From assembly GCA_001873675.1 (NCBI GenBank), contig MNZP01000221.1, positions 1 to 6,567 on the forward strand: a stretch of DNA of 6,567 bases, written 5' to 3'. Source of the stretch: Syntrophaceae bacterium CG2_30_49_12 (GTDB lineage Bacteria; Desulfobacterota; Syntrophia; Syntrophales; CG2-30-49-12). Below, piece by piece: positions 4,844 through 6,567 of this stretch. The notes beneath the pieces were generated by a model, which had not been told where the DNA came from, ran no database searches, and was given only the letters and a program-made list of their open reading frames with translations. How positions within the stretch are numbered: the first letter of the stretch is position 1; each line of letters opens with the position of its first letter. The position numbers were made by a program, and so were the translations under genes.

Positions 4844-4852
4844 AAAGGAGGT
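4844..4852 (+). promoter_or_regulatory. Strong ribosome binding site AAAGGAGGT
   Basis: A near-perfect Shine-Dalgarno sequence seven bases before ATG 4860. It is the strongest in the window, fits high antitoxin synthesis, and fixes the antitoxin start. Confidence 0.8.
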
Positions 4853-4859
4853 TAAAATT

Positions 4860-5070
4860 ATGTATGAAAACGAAATCGGTCTGAAAATGCGAGAACTTCC
4901 TGAATATCTGAAGAGAGAGGTTTGGGATTATACGGAGTTTCTGCTAAACAAGTATAAAGGCAAAGAGAGAGTCAAAGAAATTTAACTTTGACTGGGAAGG
5001 TGGCTTATCAGAAATACGAGAGAAAATTACTTCCGTTGAGCTGCAACACAGGGCTTTGGAGTGGAGATAA
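4860..5070 (+). pseudogene. DUF2281/VapB-like antitoxin, frameshifted
   Basis: From ATG 4860 the frame gives MYENEIGLKMRELPEYLKRE, then VWDYTEFLLNKYKGKERVKEI and a TAA at 4983. The opening (hydrophobic helix with LPEYLKREVWDYTEFLL) is typical of DUF2281 antitoxins. The missing tail is in the next frame from about 4972: KKFNFDWEGGLSEIREKI, then TSVELQHRALEWR, ending TAA at 5068-5070, which is the classic DUF2281 C-terminus. The lengths add to about 70 residues, the usual size, so a one-base insertion (or two-base loss) at about 4957-4983 broke the gene. The final TAA shares its A with the toxin ATG (TAATG), the usual coupled arrangement. The truncated 41-residue product probably lacks toxin-binding ability. 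Confidence 0.8.
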
Positions 5071-5192
5071 TGTTTTTAGTAGATACGAATGTGTTTTTGG
5101 AAATTCTTCTGAACCAGGATAAGAAAGAGGATTGCAAGAGGTTTCTGGACAGCAATATCGGAAGTCTTAACATAACGGATTTTTCTTTGCAC
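5070..5192 (+). pseudogene. vapC: VapC-like PIN-domain toxin, N-terminal fragment
   Basis: VapC toxins are PIN-fold ribonucleases. The first 41 residues from ATG 5070 begin MFLVDTNVFLEILLNQDKKE and include SLNITDFSLH: VDTN carries the first metal-binding aspartate (Asp5) and Glu11 follows. The other acidic residues, in the remaining 80 or so residues, are absent, so it cannot be an active nuclease. GGAG at 5058-5061 is eight bases upstream and supports this ATG, as does the TAATG overlap with the antitoxin. At about 5190-5198 the frame passes into NeuB without a stop. Confidence 0.8.
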
Positions 5193-6191
5193 CATACCAA
5201 AACCTTCATCATCGCCGAAGCAGGCGTAAATCACAACGGCAGTCTTGAGCTGGCCAAAAAGATGATTGATGCGGCTGTAGAGGCAGGTGCGGATGCCATC
5301 AAATTCCAAACATTCAAGGCCGAAAAGGTGGTTTCTGTAAGTGCGGTAAAGGCAGACTATCAGCTACGAACAACGGACGAAACTGAATCTCAATTGGAAA
5401 TGATAAGACGGTTGGAGCTTGACGAGGTAGCCCATAAAGAACTCTTTCAATATTGTAAACAAAAGGGAATCCAATTTATGTCCAGTCCGTTTGATCTTGA
5501 GAGTATCGATTTATTAGTGTCTTTAGGGTTGACCATATTCAAAATCTCATCAGGCGAGATCACCAACCTTCCCTATCTGCGTAAAATCGGCGCCCTCAAA
5601 AAAGAGATCATTCTATCCACGGGCATGGCGGATTTGGAAGAAATCGAGGACGTCCTTGACGTACTCACAAGCGCTGGAACCAGGCTGAAAGACATTACGA
5701 TCCTTCATTGCAATACGGAATACCCCACGCCAATAGAGGACGTGAACCTAAAAGCCATGCAGATCATAGCTGCCGCTTTAGGCGTCAGGGTAGGATATTC
5801 AGACCATACACTTGGGATCGAGGTCCCCATCGCGGCCGTGGCAATGGGATCAACGGTCATTGAAAAGCACTTTACCCTCGACAAGAATATGGAGGGTCCG
5901 GATCATAAGGCATCTCTTGAACCGGACGAACTCAAAGCCATGGTTCACGCCATCCGCAATATCGAAAAAGCTTTGGGAAGTGGCATTAAAAAACCCTCAC
6001 CGTCGGAATTGAAAAACAAGCCTGTTGCCCGGAAAAGCATTGTTGCAGCCCAAGCGATTGCTGCTGGAGAAAAATTTACCAATCATAATTTGACAGTCAA
6101 AAGGCCGGGTACCGGGGTATCCCCTATGCTCTGGGATAAGGTGATCGGGCAGGTCGCACAAAAAGATTATGAAAAGGATGATCTGATATGA
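5070..6191 (+). CDS. neuB: Sialic acid / legionaminic acid synthase (NeuB/LegI family) with an in-frame VapC-derived N-terminal extension
   Basis: NeuB-family enzymes condense phosphoenolpyruvate with ManNAc (NeuB) or 2,4-diacetamido-trideoxy-mannose (LegI) to a nonulosonic acid. From residue 44 (Lys, base 5199) the protein is a full-length family member: KTFIIAEAGVNHNGSLELAK, KFQTFKAEKVVS, FMSSPFD, KISSGE, LSTGMA, HCNTEYPTP, GYSDHTLGIEVPIAAVAMG (His246, metal) and EKHFTLD (His267, metal), then MEGPDHKASLEPDEL. Residues about 318-373 are the C-terminal SAF/antifreeze-like domain (VARKSIVAAQAIAAGEKFT to QKDYEKDDLI). The normal Met start just before KTFIIAEAG is gone, and translation must begin in the 41-residue VapC fragment. 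The last few residues may also have been cut. Motifs do not separate NeuB from LegI. It overlaps the next gene by ATGA. Activity of the extended protein is plausible but unproven. Confidence 0.88.
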   Translation: MFLVDTNVFLEILLNQDKKEDCKRFLDSNIGSLNITDFSLHHTKTFIIAEAGVNHNGSLELAKKMIDAAVEAGADAIKFQTFKAEKVVSVSAVKADYQLRTTDETESQLEMIRRLELDEVAHKELFQYCKQKGIQFMSSPFDLESIDLLVSLGLTIFKISSGEITNLPYLRKIGALKKEIILSTGMADLEEIEDVLDVLTSAGTRLKDITILHCNTEYPTPIEDVNLKAMQIIAAALGVRVGYSDHTLGIEVPIAAVAMGSTVIEKHFTLDKNMEGPDHKASLEPDELKAMVHAIRNIEKALGSGIKKPSPSELKNKPVARKSIVAAQAIAAGEKFTNHNLTVKRPGTGVSPMLWDKVIGQVAQKDYEKDDLI

Positions 6192-6567
6192 GCGCAATAG
6201 CAAAATTTGAGAATTTAAAAGATCTGATCGTTGAGTTGCGCGGCCAAAGTGTTTTGCTGGATACTGATGTCGCCGAAATATATGGCGTTGAGACAAAACG
6301 CATCAATGAGGCCGTAAAGAATAATCCTGACAAGTTTCCAGCCGGATACATCATCGAGTTGGATAAGACAGAGTGGGATGGATTGAAGTCGAAATTTTCG
6401 ACTTCAATAAAAGGTGGAAAAGTTAAGCTGCCAACCGCCTTCCCCGAAAAAGGCTTGTACATGCTGGCCACCATCCTTAAAAGCCCGCAGGCAGTTCAGG
6501 CTACCCTGGCGATCATCGAAACTTTCGCAAAAATCAGACAGCTATCAAGAAGTATTCAGGAGCTATT
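6188..6567 (+). CDS. ORF6N-domain protein (KilA-N-associated DNA-binding), partial at window end
   Basis: The open frame begins MSAIAKFENLKDLIVELRGQ, then SVLLDTDVAEIYGVETKRIN and EAVKNNPDKFPAGYIIELDK. The 126 codons seen contain no stop and run off the window. This is the ORF6N domain: a conserved 'RGQ-V-LD-D-A-IYGVETK-N-AVKN-KFP' stretch, then LPTAFPEKGLYMLATILKSP and QAVQATLAIIETFAKIRQLS. ORF6N genes are phage-antirepressor-like and often scattered in bacterial genomes as mobile cargo; members are presumed to bind DNA. ATG 6188 overlaps the neuB stop (ATGA) and has AAGGA about nine bases upstream, so translational coupling is likely. The gene is functionally unrelated to neuB, suggesting an insertion at the neuB end. 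Confidence 0.82.
   Translation, partial: MSAIAKFENLKDLIVELRGQSVLLDTDVAEIYGVETKRINEAVKNNPDKFPAGYIIELDKTEWDGLKSKFSTSIKGGKVKLPTAFPEKGLYMLATILKSPQAVQATLAIIETFAKIRQLSRSIQEL
6382..6408. repeat. Perfect 13-bp inverted repeat inside the ORF6N gene
   Basis: The arms ATTGAAGTCGAAA (6382-6394) and TTTCGACTTCAAT (6396-6408) are exact reverse complements around a single T at 6395. The palindrome encodes roughly LKSKFSTSI, in the linker between the two halves of the ORF6N domain. It could be an operator for the protein itself or a hairpin in the mRNA. Confidence 0.75.

Noticed and set aside
4957..4985. Programmed frameshift in the antitoxin
   Set aside because: No clear slippery heptamer with a following structure is visible, and the partner toxin is also broken, so ordinary decay is simpler.
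6124..6474. 116-codon open frame on the minus strand
   Set aside because: It overlaps the neuB end and the ORF6N start, both of which have clear family motifs on the + strand.

Overview
The window reads as a heavily rearranged surface-polysaccharide (nucleotide-sugar) locus from an environmental Gram-negative-type bacterium. Composition is moderate (low-to-mid 40s % GC by eye). All recognisable coding sequence is on the + strand. The mix of sugar genes, REP-associated tyrosine transposase (RAYT) remnants, a DUF2281/VapC toxin-antitoxin pair, an ORF6N gene and a GxxExxY remnant resembles Desulfobacterota, Nitrospirota, Omnitrophota or similar candidate phyla. No lineage marker is present, so this is only a suggestion.

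Bases 1-3255 hold the remains of a wbpA-wbpB/D-wbpE-wbpI cassette. In Pseudomonas and Bordetella this gene set makes UDP-2,3-diacetamido-2,3-dideoxy-mannuronic acid from UDP-GlcNAc. Only the central gene looks complete: a 531-residue fusion of a WbpB-type NAD-dependent sugar dehydrogenase and a WbpD-type left-handed beta-helix N-acetyltransferase. The UDP-GlcNAc 6-dehydrogenase (wbpA) has lost its N-terminal domain and its middle. The aminotransferase (wbpE) lacks roughly its first 125 residues. The 2-epimerase (wbpI) keeps only its C-terminal third, joined to the first ~22 codons of a TIGR04076-like gene, and carries a frameshift and an internal TGA. Bases 1-132 hold a probable GxxExxY remnant.

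Bases 3256-4607 are mobile or cassette-like. A second wbpA-type fragment covers a stretch missing from the first. It is followed by a probable RAYT C-terminal remnant, then two intact, overlapping small unknown genes (a DUF7718-like and a DUF5647-like protein), then a clearer RAYT C-terminal remnant. Short motifs of the form AGACCTGACCCC recur at 3616, 4291, 4534 and 4576.

Bases 4601-6567 begin with an orphan C-terminal domain of a formyltransferase. Next come a frameshifted DUF2281 antitoxin and a VapC toxin cut after about 41 residues, whose reading frame runs straight into an otherwise complete NeuB/LegI-type sialic acid synthase. Last is an ORF6N-domain gene that overlaps the neuB stop codon and runs off the window.

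The dominant theme is repeated joining of gene pieces at abrupt boundaries, sometimes in frame, without any complete insertion sequence to explain it. I do not see a clear new defence or signalling system. The most unusual items are the VapC-NeuB chimeric reading frame, the two complementary wbpA fragments, and the small-gene pair bracketed by RAYT ends.
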